39,427 nt of DNA from a virus. Position numbers and translations under genes: made by a program. How positions within the stretch are numbered: position 1 is the stretch's first letter; every line of letters starts with the position of its first letter. Shown here one piece after another: positions 14,028 to 23,243 of the stretch. Under the pieces are notes generated by a model that was given only the letters and a program-made list of their open reading frames with translations, did not search any database and was not told the DNA's origin. The DNA is taken from positions 1 to 39,427 of the IMG/VR virus record IMGVR_UViG_3300043444_000071; one strand, given 5' to 3'.

Positions 14028-15824
14028 TTATTTCACCGGAAGGTTAGAAATGTCATAGTTCTCAGGCATAGCTTCAAGCAGCGTACCGCCAGAGTCTGCA
14101 CTTAAAATATTATTGATAGGTTCAACAACAAGTTTAGTGAATGCAGTAGGACTAGTTAATTTATCCTTAGCAGTAGACAAATACTTAATGGCTTTAGCGC
14201 CTTTAGGATCAAGCATCACTTTAGCAAGTTTACGTTGAGAAAGAATCAATGAACCACCTGCAATAGCTGCTTCGCCTAAGTTATCTTTGATGCGTTGCTG
14301 TTGCTCAGGAGACAACAAGAAGGCATAGCCAGAACCGATAGCAATTGCGCCGCCTCCGATGTTAGCTAAAGCACCTGCTGTACGATAGTTCAAACCCGGC
14401 TGACGAACAGGTTCAACTAAGCCTAACTTAGCTGCGTTGTTCATAGCTTCAATAGCTTCTTTCTGAGGAGTACCACCAAAGAGAACATCATAAGTGTTTT
14501 TCATGTTCTTATTTTGTTCTACATCTTTAGCAAACTTCAGTAAGTTCTCGGGAGTATGTGTTAGAGCATCCAGATAACCTACACGAAGAGCGTTGATAAC
14601 TTCAGCAGAAGATTTTTTACTAAGCGTGCCAGCAGCTGCAATAGATTGATACAGTTGTTTTACAGGAGTCTCGTTACCAGCAGCAAACAAGTAAGCGCCT
14701 ACTTCTTCAGGGTTCTTAGACATAGCCACCTGAACTGCTTCAGTGTTTAAGCCTTGGATACCTTTGCGGTAAGTATCGGTAACTTGTTTATACTTAGCGT
14801 AGGTGTCTTTATTAAGAGTGCGACCAGCGGTAAAATCCATTGCTTCGTCAAACTGCTTAATAACAGAGCTAATAGTGTTTACAGCACGTGAATCTTTCTC
14901 AGTGCCTAAACTAGAATATTTGTCTCTATTCTCAGCAAGCCACCGAGAGCGCATCTTGTGCAATAGACTAATATCTACCTGAGGAGGTAAAGTATCAATT
15001 TCTTTTAAGATAGCTCGTTGACCAGCTGTTAAAGCAGCAGGGTCGGATAACTCTTTTTGTGCCCACTGACGAAGGCCAAACATAGAGATACGAGAGTCTG
15101 TGTCCTTAAAGATTTCTTTGTAGATTGGATCAACAGATTCGCTTAATGCTTGCTCGCCTTGTTTAATGAAGCTTTGCAGAACTTCACCAGAGGCTCTCTG
15201 AGCTGAAGTACCGCTACGAAGAGCAGCTTCAAACTCAGGAGACACAGGGAATTGTTTTAAGACATCCTTTTGACCAGACTGAATAGCATCATAAATCTCT
15301 TGCTGTTTCTTCTTAAAGATGTCAAAAGTAGCAGGAGTGTATACTAAACCTTCAATTGCTTTGTCTAAGTTACTACCAGTACGAGCAGAAGCAGGCAGAG
15401 AAGAGCCTTGTTTATCCAAGAAAGTCTGAGCAGCTTTGTTAGCATCAGGAATATCTTTAGATGTAAAGCCTAGCTTATCACTACCAAAACGTAAGACTTT
15501 GCCTGCACCTTTGAGGATTAAGTTACCACCTGCATCCCAAGCAGCTTCTTCAAGACCTGCCATACCAATACGTGATGGGCTAAGCTGCTCGTCTTTGGAG
15601 ATTTGCTCGTAAGCTTCACCCAAAGCACCACCAACACCTGCGCCAGCCATTGAACCGATAGGGCCTAAGACGCCTCCACCAATGCCGCCAATCAAACCAC
15701 CAAGTTCCTGAGCACCAAAAGGATCACGAGCGCGATATTCAGGACTTAACACTGATTTGCTCATGTCCATCTTTGGTTCTTCACCTTCGACGGGAATGTC
15801 TGTAATATCGAACTCGTTAGCCAT
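14028..15824 (-). CDS. Large internal virion / DNA ejection protein
   Basis: 598 residues. The N-terminus carries a glycine-rich hydrophobic stretch (GGLIGGIGGGVLGPIGSMAG, residues about 43-62), and a second lies near 490-505 (GALANIGGGAIAIGSGYAFL). The rest is helical and rich in charged and Gln/Ala residues. Position after the nozzle and before lysis, size, and Gly zippers all fit the ejection proteins that leave the capsid and form a conduit through the cell envelope (T7 gp14-16, P22 gp7/16/20 roles). No lytic transglycosylase motif is visible. Confidence 0.7.
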   Translation of the reverse strand: MANEFDITDIPVEGEEPKMDMSKSVLSPEYRARDPFGAQELGGLIGGIGGGVLGPIGSMAGAGVGGALGEAYEQISKDEQLSPSRIGMAGLEEAAWDAGGNLILKGAGKVLRFGSDKLGFTSKDIPDANKAAQTFLDKQGSSLPASARTGSNLDKAIEGLVYTPATFDIFKKKQQEIYDAIQSGQKDVLKQFPVSPEFEAALRSGTSAQRASGEVLQSFIKQGEQALSESVDPIYKEIFKDTDSRISMFGLRQWAQKELSDPAALTAGQRAILKEIDTLPPQVDISLLHKMRSRWLAENRDKYSSLGTEKDSRAVNTISSVIKQFDEAMDFTAGRTLNKDTYAKYKQVTDTYRKGIQGLNTEAVQVAMSKNPEEVGAYLFAAGNETPVKQLYQSIAAAGTLSKKSSAEVINALRVGYLDALTHTPENLLKFAKDVEQNKNMKNTYDVLFGGTPQKEAIEAMNNAAKLGLVEPVRQPGLNYRTAGALANIGGGAIAIGSGYAFLLSPEQQQRIKDNLGEAAIAGGSLILSQRKLAKVMLDPKGAKAIKYLSTAKDKLTSPTAFTKLVVEPINNILSADSGGTLLEAMPENYDISNLPVK

Positions 15825-17119
15825 TATTCAACTCCAATTTCTTTCTTGATCGCTTCAATCTCAGCCTTTTCAGCAGCAGATAAACTACCTTTCTTACGAG
15901 CAGCATCAACTTTTGTACGCAAAGAATTAAGTTTGTTTTGGAAATCAATACGTGCATCAGCTTGATTGAAATTAATCGCACTGCCTTTGTTAGCAGTCTT
16001 ATATTCTTTAGCTTTGTTGTATACAAACTCGTTCTCAGCCAAATCAACCTTAAGCAGATTCATCAGAGTACGGATAGTCTCAGGCTGTTGTAGAGAATCC
16101 GGAGCAGTCTTTTCCAAACGATCCAATTCCTTAGCAGCCAGCGAACCGGGGAAGTTCTTAACCAACGGGAACACATAGCGGGTACCCATAGCGTTAATCA
16201 ACTGAGTGTTGGTGGCTGCTTGCTTAAGATCATCACCAACAGAGATACCCATGCCTGTTAAAGAAGTAATAATATTCTCTTTGGTGTCTGAAAACTTACC
16301 GGTGAAGGCGTTCTTCAATGCTGCATCCATCACCTGAATGTTACGCTTAGAAGCAGTACCAGAAGCAACAGCAGCACCTAAAGCATTAAAATCTTTAGCT
16401 GCAAAAGTACCAGTTTCTTCGCCTTCTTTCTTCAAAGCAGGGGCTAATGCTTGACCTAACATTCCAAAACCACTGGCAATACCTGCTCCTAGTTCTTCAG
16501 CCATTGTCTTACCAGAAGTAAGTTTCTTGATCTTAGCATCGTACAATGCACGAGTTTCGTTGTCGTTAGGATCAAGAGATGCACGTTCGGTAATAAGCTT
16601 TGCTAGGTCAGACATAGAACCAGTCTTAGACGTCAATCCTTTCAAAGCTTCGTTGTACGCTTTAGCGCCTTCAGGGGTCTTAACATCTAAACCAGCAGAA
16701 GTTACTAAAGCAAGTGCATTACGCTGCTCATTAGTCATCTTCTCAGCAGTCTTAGCTGTAATCTCAGCTGATTTAAGCTGCATAGCCTGAGCTTCTTGTG
16801 CAGCCTTCTGAGCCACATCAGGGCTAATACTACGAGCAGCCTGAGCAAACTGCATCATGCCTTCAGGAGTAGTAGTATCAAACTCAGAAGCTAACTGACG
16901 CAACTGAGTAGCTTGACGAACAACAGGATCAGTAACATCCACACCGAAAGCACCTGCAATGCCTCGACCTAAGCCTGCACCTGCGCTGTAGCCCATAGAG
17001 GCTAAGCGTTGCTCTTGTGTCTGCTCAGCAAACTTAGCAGCACGTTGTTCATCAAGTTGACGCTGCATGGCTGCTTCGTCACCGAGCATACCAAATAAAC
17101 TAGGATTAGTTGTAGCCAT
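15824..17119 (-). CDS. Internal virion / ejection protein
   Basis: 431 residues beginning MATTNPSLFGMLGDEAAMQR. Alanine- and glutamine-rich helices (DVAQKAAQEAQAMQLKSAEI) surround a short Gly-rich segment (MGYSAGAGLGRGIAGAFGVD, residues about 42-61, and LGAGIASGFGMLGQALAP near 207). The stop overlaps the next start by one base. Part of the three-gene ejection block; the exact T7 equivalent cannot be told. Confidence 0.7.
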   Translation of the reverse strand: MATTNPSLFGMLGDEAAMQRQLDEQRAAKFAEQTQEQRLASMGYSAGAGLGRGIAGAFGVDVTDPVVRQATQLRQLASEFDTTTPEGMMQFAQAARSISPDVAQKAAQEAQAMQLKSAEITAKTAEKMTNEQRNALALVTSAGLDVKTPEGAKAYNEALKGLTSKTGSMSDLAKLITERASLDPNDNETRALYDAKIKKLTSGKTMAEELGAGIASGFGMLGQALAPALKKEGEETGTFAAKDFNALGAAVASGTASKRNIQVMDAALKNAFTGKFSDTKENIITSLTGMGISVGDDLKQAATNTQLINAMGTRYVFPLVKNFPGSLAAKELDRLEKTAPDSLQQPETIRTLMNLLKVDLAENEFVYNKAKEYKTANKGSAINFNQADARIDFQNKLNSLRTKVDAARKKGSLSAAEKAEIEAIKKEIGVE

Positions 17120-17131
17120 CTTTATTCCTTA

Positions 17132-18316
17132 TCAATATTGCCCGGGAATCCATGTGTTACCTACTGCCTGATTGCTACTAGTCAAACTACCAATCAATGC
17201 AGCAATAGGATCAGACAAACCTTTTACACCACCTTGAATAGCAGAGCTTTGAAGACCTGCAGCTTGGGATTGCAGAGCAGCAGTACGAGCAGCAGCAGTA
17301 TTAAGCAAGTCACCCTGCTGAGCACCCGCGGCAGCTAACGAAGAGCCTAAGCTAGTACCGGTAGTAAGAGCTTGTTGACCCAAGCCTTCCAGCGTCTGAG
17401 CGCCACCTAAGTAGGCAGTGTACGGAGACAGAGCTTGTGTCTGTAAGCCATAACCTTGACCGACCAAGCCAGCGGAAGTACCGAACAGGCCAGTACCAGT
17501 CTGGAGGTTAGACAGCATACGCTGACGAGCAATCTCTTCAGCAGCTTGTTGAGTCTGCAGAGCCTGTCCACCCAAACCAGAAGCAAGGTTAATATCACTC
17601 TGAAGGTTAGCACGGGCTTGTTGTTGAGCATTAGCAGCCAACTGAGCATCTTGCTGAGCAATAGCGTTGTAGTAAGCAGCCATCTCAGGGTTAGTAGCCA
17701 GCATACCACCAGCTGCAGTAGCGCCAGTAGCTAAACCACTACGACCAGTTTGTTGTAGACGATTACGGATACCGGCTAACTGTTGCTCACGTTGAGGAGC
17801 TAACAGACCTTGCTGCTGTTGCATATACTGCTGAGCAGCTGCAGTAGTATCATAGCTCGTAGGCATAGCTTGACCAGCAATACCACGAAGCTGAGCTGCA
17901 TAGGCTTGAGCCTCAGGAGATGCAGAGTACTGAGTCGAAGTAGGCAGGAACTGTTGACCTAAGTTAAACAGACCTTGAGCTGCTTGGCTGTACTGAGGCA
18001 TCATGCCTTGAGCCGCCTGAGCCTGAGCTAAGGAGCTACCAGACAAACCTAACAGAGCTTCACGCTGAGCAGCAATATCAGGAGCTACTTGATAACCAGC
18101 ACCAACTAAACGGCCCTGATCGTCATATTGGAAGCCACTGCTACCGAAGCGAGTAGTAACACCTACAGGACGGAAAGCTGCAGCCTCAGCAGCCTGTTGA
18201 GCAGCTGCAGTGTTAGCAGCAGCTACGTTCTGTTGAGCACCTGCGGCCTGATTAGCTGCATAGATGGTTCCAGCTGCGCTAATTGCAGGGCCAATTAAAG
18301 TATCATACCATGCCAT
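17132..18316 (-). CDS. Ala/Gln-rich internal virion protein
   Basis: 394 residues with extreme Ala and Gln content. The start MAWYDTLIGPAISAAGTIYAA is followed by ANQAAGAQQNVAAANTAAAQ, the pattern of many podoviral and mu-like 'DNA transfer' proteins in which a short amphipathic helix precedes a Gln/Ala coiled coil. A conserved-looking patch GVTTRFGSSGFQYDDQGRL lies near residue 52. Probably the first of three ejection proteins. Confidence 0.7.
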   Translation of the reverse strand: MAWYDTLIGPAISAAGTIYAANQAAGAQQNVAAANTAAAQQAAEAAAFRPVGVTTRFGSSGFQYDDQGRLVGAGYQVAPDIAAQREALLGLSGSSLAQAQAAQGMMPQYSQAAQGLFNLGQQFLPTSTQYSASPEAQAYAAQLRGIAGQAMPTSYDTTAAAQQYMQQQQGLLAPQREQQLAGIRNRLQQTGRSGLATGATAAGGMLATNPEMAAYYNAIAQQDAQLAANAQQQARANLQSDINLASGLGGQALQTQQAAEEIARQRMLSNLQTGTGLFGTSAGLVGQGYGLQTQALSPYTAYLGGAQTLEGLGQQALTTGTSLGSSLAAAGAQQGDLLNTAAARTAALQSQAAGLQSSAIQGGVKGLSDPIAALIGSLTSSNQAVGNTWIPGQY

Positions 18317-18318
18317 AA

Positions 18319-18549
18319 TTAATATACCCCGCCAGAGATAGTTGCATTTAGTGTTCCACTCACAGTCAGGTTGACTGCAGTTGCCGTACCTGTCAGTGCA
18401 GGACTAGCCAGATCAGCTTTAGAGTTCACTGCAGATTGAATAGCTGCAAATTCAGTATCAATCTCAGTTCCTTTGACCAGCTTGTTAGGGTTCCCTGATG
18501 CCAGAGAATCCTTAACAGCAAAGTCAGTTGCTTTTGTGTAGTTACTCAT
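18319..18549 (-). CDS. Small tail / fibre-associated protein with TISGGVY end
   Basis: 76 residues. MSNYTKATDFAVKDSLASGN and GTEIDTEFAAIQSAVNSKAD are a motif pair found at the N-terminus of many phage fibre proteins, where it is thought to mediate attachment to the tail. The C-terminal part (LTGTATAVNLTVSGTLNATI) is a short beta repeat ending SGGVY. It may be an adaptor peptide or a shortened fibre. The same ending occurs in the 22264 protein. Confidence 0.75.
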   Translation of the reverse strand: MSNYTKATDFAVKDSLASGNPNKLVKGTEIDTEFAAIQSAVNSKADLASPALTGTATAVNLTVSGTLNATISGGVY

Positions 18550-20087
18550 CGTGTCCGTCCTGCTTTAACATAACAATCAAGTTTTTGTAGAGAAATTTCA
18601 AAGTCACTAACCTCAGTCTCAATACCAATCTGCAATACATTACCTGAGCCGCTGGCATTGATGTTCTTATTATCAAAGACAACACCAGCTGTATACTCAC
18701 CAATGCTGTACTCAGAGACGCCATACTCAGCAATGGTCACATTACCTAGGCTGATGTTTCGAGATAAATAACTAGAACTGAAGTCAAATCCATACTTCAC
18801 CGTGACATCAGCACCATTACCTCCAACGAAGGTAGTGTTAATCTTCTTGAGAATCTTTACACTTGTTGGACTACCGAAGTCAAAGTAGTTAGTATAATAT
18901 TTTAACCGATATGAGGCTGTGTTGTCAAGATAATTTTGATACTTTCCGATATATCCTGACTGTCCAAGTAACAAATCTTTATTACGAGTGTAGCAGAAAG
19001 CTCTTGGAGTGATCTGTTGCCAAGTTGTAACCCTTGATGCGCCATTTTGGAGCTGATTACGCATATCGAAGCAGTACACAATGTTAGTAGCCGGTAAAGA
19101 CAATAGATAGAAAGCATCTTTGTCAGAATACACAGCTCTGATGTCTGCAGCTGTCTCAGCCACTAAGTCTTCAATGAGGCTATCCTTGACGTTTAAGCTC
19201 ACCTCACGCATAGGTGCTGACTTCTCTTGGATGGTTCGCATCAGAGAACGTACACCAGTATCGCTCAGGAACAATACATCACCGCCAGTTACTACTACAG
19301 AATCCCTAGCTAAGCAGCCAACACCTGAAATAGTGTCTGCTAACGTCATAGCTGCAGGGTCTTGGGCACCAGAATAGATTAGGACTTGACGACGACCAAA
19401 GATCATTAAGAAGCCATTATGTGCAGCTAAGGCGATAACCTCATCAGCCCCATTAGGCCAAATCTCTGCTACATTCAATGTGCCTGATGTGCCAATAGAT
19501 AATACATGGCCAGCTAAAAGATCAGAGAATTGAACTGTATTTTTGTCTACCGAAGTATTAGCACTCCACGTACGACCATAAGCACTGATGACACAGTTAG
19601 CGTTTTGAACAGTGCCTAAGTAGCCAGTCTTCTCAGATACTCGCTTATACGTTGTAGTACTGACAGCAGGGTCGAACACCAGAGGATCATGGCCTACTTG
19701 ATACAAATACAATACACCATTCAAAGCAGCCATTTGCCAGTTATCAGCAGAGATCGTAGGGGCTGACCCCCCACCACCGTAAGTAAGTTCACTTAAAGTA
19801 GAACCTGATAACTTCCACAGCTTATTAGCACCAGCGGCAACAATGTAACTTGTACCGCTGTTGTCTATCAATTCACCAATAGCTTTGATGTAGGAACCTG
19901 TAAGAGCAGCTTCTTCAGCGTGTGCTGTAGTCCAACCCTTACGAGCACCAATACGTCCAAACTTGTCAATGACACAGTTCTGAGCAACAGTAGCATAACC
20001 ATTATCCAAACTCACAGAAGAGTCTTGGAGGTTTAGGCCCATGAAGCCCGGAGCTTGAATAGTAGTGGTTAATAACTGTTCTGCCAT
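18546..20087 (-). CDS. Tail nozzle protein (tail tubular protein B-like)
   Basis: 513 residues, beta-rich. The opening GFMGLNLQDSSVSLDNGYAT and VAQNCVIDKFGRIGARKGWT is the typical N-terminus of podoviral proteins equivalent to T7 gp12 and P22 gp10 ('G.N..d.p..l....a..a.N...d..G....R.G'). Repeated blades such as VIALAAHNGFLMIFGRRQVL and DVLFLSDTGVRSL point to a propeller domain. It would sit beneath the adaptor in the tail tube. Gene order, right after the adaptor, agrees. Confidence 0.85.
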   Translation of the reverse strand: MAEQLLTTTIQAPGFMGLNLQDSSVSLDNGYATVAQNCVIDKFGRIGARKGWTTAHAEEAALTGSYIKAIGELIDNSGTSYIVAAGANKLWKLSGSTLSELTYGGGGSAPTISADNWQMAALNGVLYLYQVGHDPLVFDPAVSTTTYKRVSEKTGYLGTVQNANCVISAYGRTWSANTSVDKNTVQFSDLLAGHVLSIGTSGTLNVAEIWPNGADEVIALAAHNGFLMIFGRRQVLIYSGAQDPAAMTLADTISGVGCLARDSVVVTGGDVLFLSDTGVRSLMRTIQEKSAPMREVSLNVKDSLIEDLVAETAADIRAVYSDKDAFYLLSLPATNIVYCFDMRNQLQNGASRVTTWQQITPRAFCYTRNKDLLLGQSGYIGKYQNYLDNTASYRLKYYTNYFDFGSPTSVKILKKINTTFVGGNGADVTVKYGFDFSSSYLSRNISLGNVTIAEYGVSEYSIGEYTAGVVFDNKNINASGSGNVLQIGIETEVSDFEISLQKLDCYVKAGRTR

Positions 20088-20090
20088 AAC

Positions 20091-20741
20091 TTAGATACTT
20101 TCCCAGATAGTTTCTTCTTTGTAGTGATTACGTTCAATGGCTACAGCATCAGCAAGAGCTAACCGATACATTTGGTAAGCTTCGGAACTAACTAAACCAG
20201 AGTCCTCACCACGCTCAGCAATAGCTTTAGAGTGAGCCAACATAGCTACTAAATGATCTGGTACTAAGATACGATCATTATCAGCACTCAAATCAGCTTG
20301 AGGAATAGTTAAGTTAAAGCGAATGTTGTATACGCCATCAGGCACAGGGTACAGATCAACTTGAGTATCACCATTAGTGTCTACACCGTTGAAGTTATAG
20401 TACAGAGGCTCACCATCTTGTGTGTCTGTAATCAGATACTGTCGGTTCATCCACGAAGTAGGTGCATACTTCAGTTCAAAGTCTTTGGTGTCGTTAAGAA
20501 CATCAATGACTCTGAAGCGAGTCTTAGAACCTACTAATACATAGTTAAACACACCAGCAGAGGTTACAGCAGTGAGGGTATCCGACAGTGCATTCCAATC
20601 GTAAGCATCTTCTACTTCACGCTTAGCATCGTTGACGAATACCCCAATCATTGCACTATAATCAGTATCATTGACGGAAGTTACAGTAGGCTCCCGCAGT
20701 CGTCTGAGCACATTGTTTACTACATCTAAATACGTAGCCAT
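20091..20741 (-). CDS. Tail adaptor protein (tail tubular protein A, T7 gp11-like)
   Basis: 216 residues. The N-terminal MATYLDVVNNVLRRLREPTV and then FVNDAKREVEDAYDWNALSD is the standard start of gp11-type adaptors ('VN.AkreVE.a.dW..L'). The middle is beta-rich (FRVIDVLNDTKDFELKYAPT) and the end carries a helix (SEAYQMYRLALADAVAIERN). It links portal and nozzle. The stop lies three bases from the nozzle start. Confidence 0.92.
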   Translation of the reverse strand: MATYLDVVNNVLRRLREPTVTSVNDTDYSAMIGVFVNDAKREVEDAYDWNALSDTLTAVTSAGVFNYVLVGSKTRFRVIDVLNDTKDFELKYAPTSWMNRQYLITDTQDGEPLYYNFNGVDTNGDTQVDLYPVPDGVYNIRFNLTIPQADLSADNDRILVPDHLVAMLAHSKAIAERGEDSGLVSSEAYQMYRLALADAVAIERNHYKEETIWESI

Positions 20742-20758
20742 ACTATTTTATTCCTTTA

Positions 20759-20923
20759 TTACTTAGCTTTCTTTTTAGCCTTCTTAGGCTTTTCCTTGCC
20801 TTCGCTACCGCTGGCCTCACTCAAAGCAATCGCTATAGCTTGCTTCTGAGGTTTACCCTCTTTAACAAGCTTAGCGATATTGCTAGAGATTGTCTTATCA
20901 GATGATCCCTTCTTCAGAGGCAT
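20759..20923 (-). CDS. Small basic protein, DUF6496-like
   Basis: 54 residues: [20 protein letters not shown] then [20 protein letters not shown], ending in a Lys/Ala tail ([12 protein letters not shown]). The text 'KG.S.KTIS.NI..Lv.EGKPqkQA.AIA' is a widely conserved phage and bacterial small protein. Its basic tail suggests nucleic acid contact; the function is unknown. It is placed among virion genes. Confidence 0.88.
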   Translation of the reverse strand: MPLKKGSSDKTISSNIAKLVKEGKPQKQAIAIALSEASGSEGKEKPKKAKKKAK

Positions 20924-21003
20924 CTTAGTTGCTCCAAGGCGTACCAGAAGCCGTCAGCAGTGTTGCGGTCGAGTTGGCTAATGCGCCAGTTAATAGTAGT
21001 CAT
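20914..21003 (-). pseudogene. Truncated 29-codon remnant (MTTINWRISQLDRN)
   Basis: A short frame reads [20 protein letters not shown] then YALEQLRCL. The first 18 residues match the start of a conserved phage small protein ('INW.Is.LDR...DG.v...HW.v'), but the rest of that domain is missing and the frame stops inside the next gene's start. It is either a decayed gene or a tiny coupled peptide. Confidence 0.4.
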
Positions 21004-21026
21004 GAGTCGTTTCCTTTACAGATTTA

Positions 21027-22247
21027 TTAACAAGCCATCAGCACACAAGGAACACAGAAACTTCCGTCTTCATATGTGCAGGTGACATGGGTTGAGGTTA
21101 CTTTGGCGATGGTCTTGGCGCGAACAATGTCATCACCTTGAGGCTTGGCAGTGCCGTCACCAGCAGACATCAGCAAGTCACCACGCTGGACAGTCACGCC
21201 TTGAGCGATGCGGATAATCATGTCGCCAGTCATAGCCATATTGATTTCATCAACGTTGTGCTGCTCATCAAACGACCAGTTGACAAACACACCAGCCACG
21301 TTCACATCGCCTTCAACGTCAGAGACTTTCACCTTGTTAAGCTGTTCATTCTCGACAGCGTTGCCTTCAGCGTCTGTGTAGCTGTTCATCTCATCCAAGT
21401 TGGACAGCACTGTGCCCTTCTTGAGAGAGTCGTCTTTGGCTGCGACAGTCTGAGCAAAACGAGCCAAATGACCGCCGTTGTAGGAGACAGTTGTGCCGGA
21501 GACGGAGATGGTACCTTCTTGAGTCCCTTGACCATAGAAAATAACGATAGTTCCATCAGTTCCCATTCTATTCAAACGGAGTGAATCAGCACTATCTGAT
21601 GCAACTTCAATCCTATCGCCTAATAATCCGATACCTTCTCCACTTGTATTACTAAAAAGAGAAGTGTCAGTCGTCCCAACCAGCAAATTCCCACTCGCAT
21701 CCAGCGTCATCGCCTGAGTGAAGCTGATGGCGTTACCTGCTGTGCCGGAGGGGGCGGTGTACCAAGCGTGAGCGCCTGTTGAGTTGCTGTTTAGCTCATA
21801 GCGGCAAGACTCTTGTGATTGCTTGTAAATCCAGTTTGTGCCGTTGTAATACGCATTGACGCCGATATAACCAATTGCGCTTGTTGAATCAATTGAGCCA
21901 AAGTGCATTGCGTTTCTTGTTTCAAACATTGCACTAGCTAAAGGGCTACCCCAAGCACTCGGAGTAACCCCCAAGCCGAGGTTGCTACCGTCGAATTGCA
22001 GCGCAGACCCAGTGGTCAGGACTTTGGAGCCGTTGAGGTATGGGACTCCATTAGCAGTACCACCCGTGAGAGTCAGTGAAGAAGGATTAGTACCCAGTTC
22101 GACTACAGTGCCTCCAGAGTCTTTAGTGAACAGACGCTTATCGGCAGTGTTAACAGCAAGTTCAGCACCGCTGGTAGAGTTAGTTAAATCAGCAGCCAAA
22201 GGCACAGAACTAGCTGTGTTGCTGCGTTTAGTTAAGATAGTTGCCAT
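21027..22247 (-). CDS. Tail fibre / receptor-binding protein
   Basis: 406 residues. The N-terminus MATILTKRSNTASSVPLAAD then LAVNTADKRLFTKDSGGTVV is a standard fibre start ('k.SN......P....l..GElAvN..dkrLft'). Repeats of the type LGLGVTPSAW and AMTLDASGNLLVGTTD (residues about 90-190) are common in tail-fibre shafts. The C-terminal 160 residues (GGHLARFAQTVAAKDDSLKK, VEGDVNVAGVFVNWSFDE, MIIRIAQGVTVQRGDLLMSA) resemble the intramolecular-chaperone/peptidase G2 style endings of fibres. This part probably meets the host surface. Confidence 0.85.
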   Translation of the reverse strand: MATILTKRSNTASSVPLAADLTNSTSGAELAVNTADKRLFTKDSGGTVVELGTNPSSLTLTGGTANGVPYLNGSKVLTTGSALQFDGSNLGLGVTPSAWGSPLASAMFETRNAMHFGSIDSTSAIGYIGVNAYYNGTNWIYKQSQESCRYELNSNSTGAHAWYTAPSGTAGNAISFTQAMTLDASGNLLVGTTDTSLFSNTSGEGIGLLGDRIEVASDSADSLRLNRMGTDGTIVIFYGQGTQEGTISVSGTTVSYNGGHLARFAQTVAAKDDSLKKGTVLSNLDEMNSYTDAEGNAVENEQLNKVKVSDVEGDVNVAGVFVNWSFDEQHNVDEINMAMTGDMIIRIAQGVTVQRGDLLMSAGDGTAKPQGDDIVRAKTIAKVTSTHVTCTYEDGSFCVPCVLMAC

Positions 22248-22263
22248 TGTTGTTTACCCTTAA

Positions 22264-23238
22264 TTAATAGGTTCCACCAGAAATTGTTCCATTGACATAA
22301 CTTGCTGCCTCTGTCGCACTAGCAGCGGCTGAAGCGGCTGAGTTGCTCGCTGAGGTAGCGCTGCTGCTCGCTGACGTTGCACTACTAGCCGCTGCAGTGG
22401 CTGACGTAGAGGCATTAGAGGCTGACGTAGAAGCTGCTGTAGCAGACGTTGATGCTGCAGAAGCACTAGAGGCTGCTGTTGTTGCGCTAGAAGCCGCTGC
22501 TGTTGCCGAAGTAGCTGCATCAGAGGCCGAACTAGCGGCTGTAGAGGCGCTAGAGGCCGATGCTGTTGCGCTAGAGGCACTAGATGTCGCACTATTGCTT
22601 GCTGACGTTGCACTAGACGCTGCAGCTGTAGCACTACTACTTGCATTAGATGCGCTAGTAGAAGCTGCTGTAGCAGACGTTGAAGCTGCAGAGGCCGAAC
22701 TAGTAGCCGAAGATGCACTATTGCTCGCTGACGTTGCACTAGCGGCTGCATTAGAAGCTTCAGTAGCTGCTGTAGTTGCATAACCACTAGCTGAAGTTAC
22801 ATGACCTGCTGCTGTGGTTGCACTTGCTGCGGATGCAGTAGCTGAGTTGCTCGCTGAAGTAGCACTGTTAGCCGCAGCTGTAGCCGAAGACGAAGCATCA
22901 GAAGCTGAGCTAGAAGAAGCACTGGCACTAGAGGCTGCTGAGGTAGCCGAAGAAGCTGCCTGTGTAGCTTGTGTAGCAGCGCTTGACGCTGACGTAGAAG
23001 CGTTAGAAGCGTAGGTAGAAGCAGAACTTGCAGAAGTAGACGCATTTGATGCTGACGTAGAGGCTGAAGCTGCGCTAGAAGCTGCAGAAGTAGCTGAAGT
23101 GCTAGCTGCTGTTGCACTAGTAGCCGCTGCAGCCGCTGAAGCACTAGCTTCGTTAGCCTTTGCTACAGCTAATAGCACTTCACTAGTTGAATCTCCTACA
23201 GCGTCACCAGCGCCACCAGCGCCGCGATAGATTGCCAT
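22264..23238 (-). CDS. Ser/Ala heptad-repeat fibre stalk
   Basis: 324 residues. After a head of about 30 residues (MAIYRGAGGAGDAVGDSTSE, VLLAVAKANEAS), some 270 residues consist almost only of Ser, Ala, Thr and Asn in a seven-residue pattern xxAxxAx, for example TSATAAS, TSASNAS, SSATAAA, SSATSAS. This predicts a long, slender Ala-packed coiled coil, probably trimeric. The last residues are SYVNGTISGGTY. The head resembles attachment regions of T7-like fibres, so this is likely a tail stalk with the 406-residue fibre next to it. Two near-identical blocks of six heptads suggest internal duplication. All six frames are unusually open here because of codon bias. Confidence 0.8.
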   Translation of the reverse strand: MAIYRGAGGAGDAVGDSTSEVLLAVAKANEASASAAAAATSATAASTSATSAASSAASASTSASNASTSASSASTYASNASTSASSAATQATQAASSATSAASSASASSSSASDASSSATAAANSATSASNSATASAASATTAAGHVTSASGYATTAATEASNAAASATSASNSASSATSSASAASTSATAASTSASNASSSATAAASSATSASNSATSSASSATASASSASTAASSASDAATSATAAASSATTAASSASAASTSATAASTSASNASTSATAAASSATSASSSATSASNSAASAAASATEAASYVNGTISGGTY

Positions 23239-23243
23239 AATAA

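Noticed and set aside
22260-23144. Several long open frames on both strands over the fibre stalk
   Set aside because: The DNA is a repeated Ser/Ala codon pattern, so every frame lacks stops and gives low-complexity products (Leu/Gln or Ala/Glu/Val). Only the Ser/Ala heptad reading makes sense and has a structured head.
22264-23238. CRISPR-like or satellite repeat array
   Set aside because: Repeat units vary by base and follow codon phase within one gene, with no constant repeat and unique spacer of equal length.
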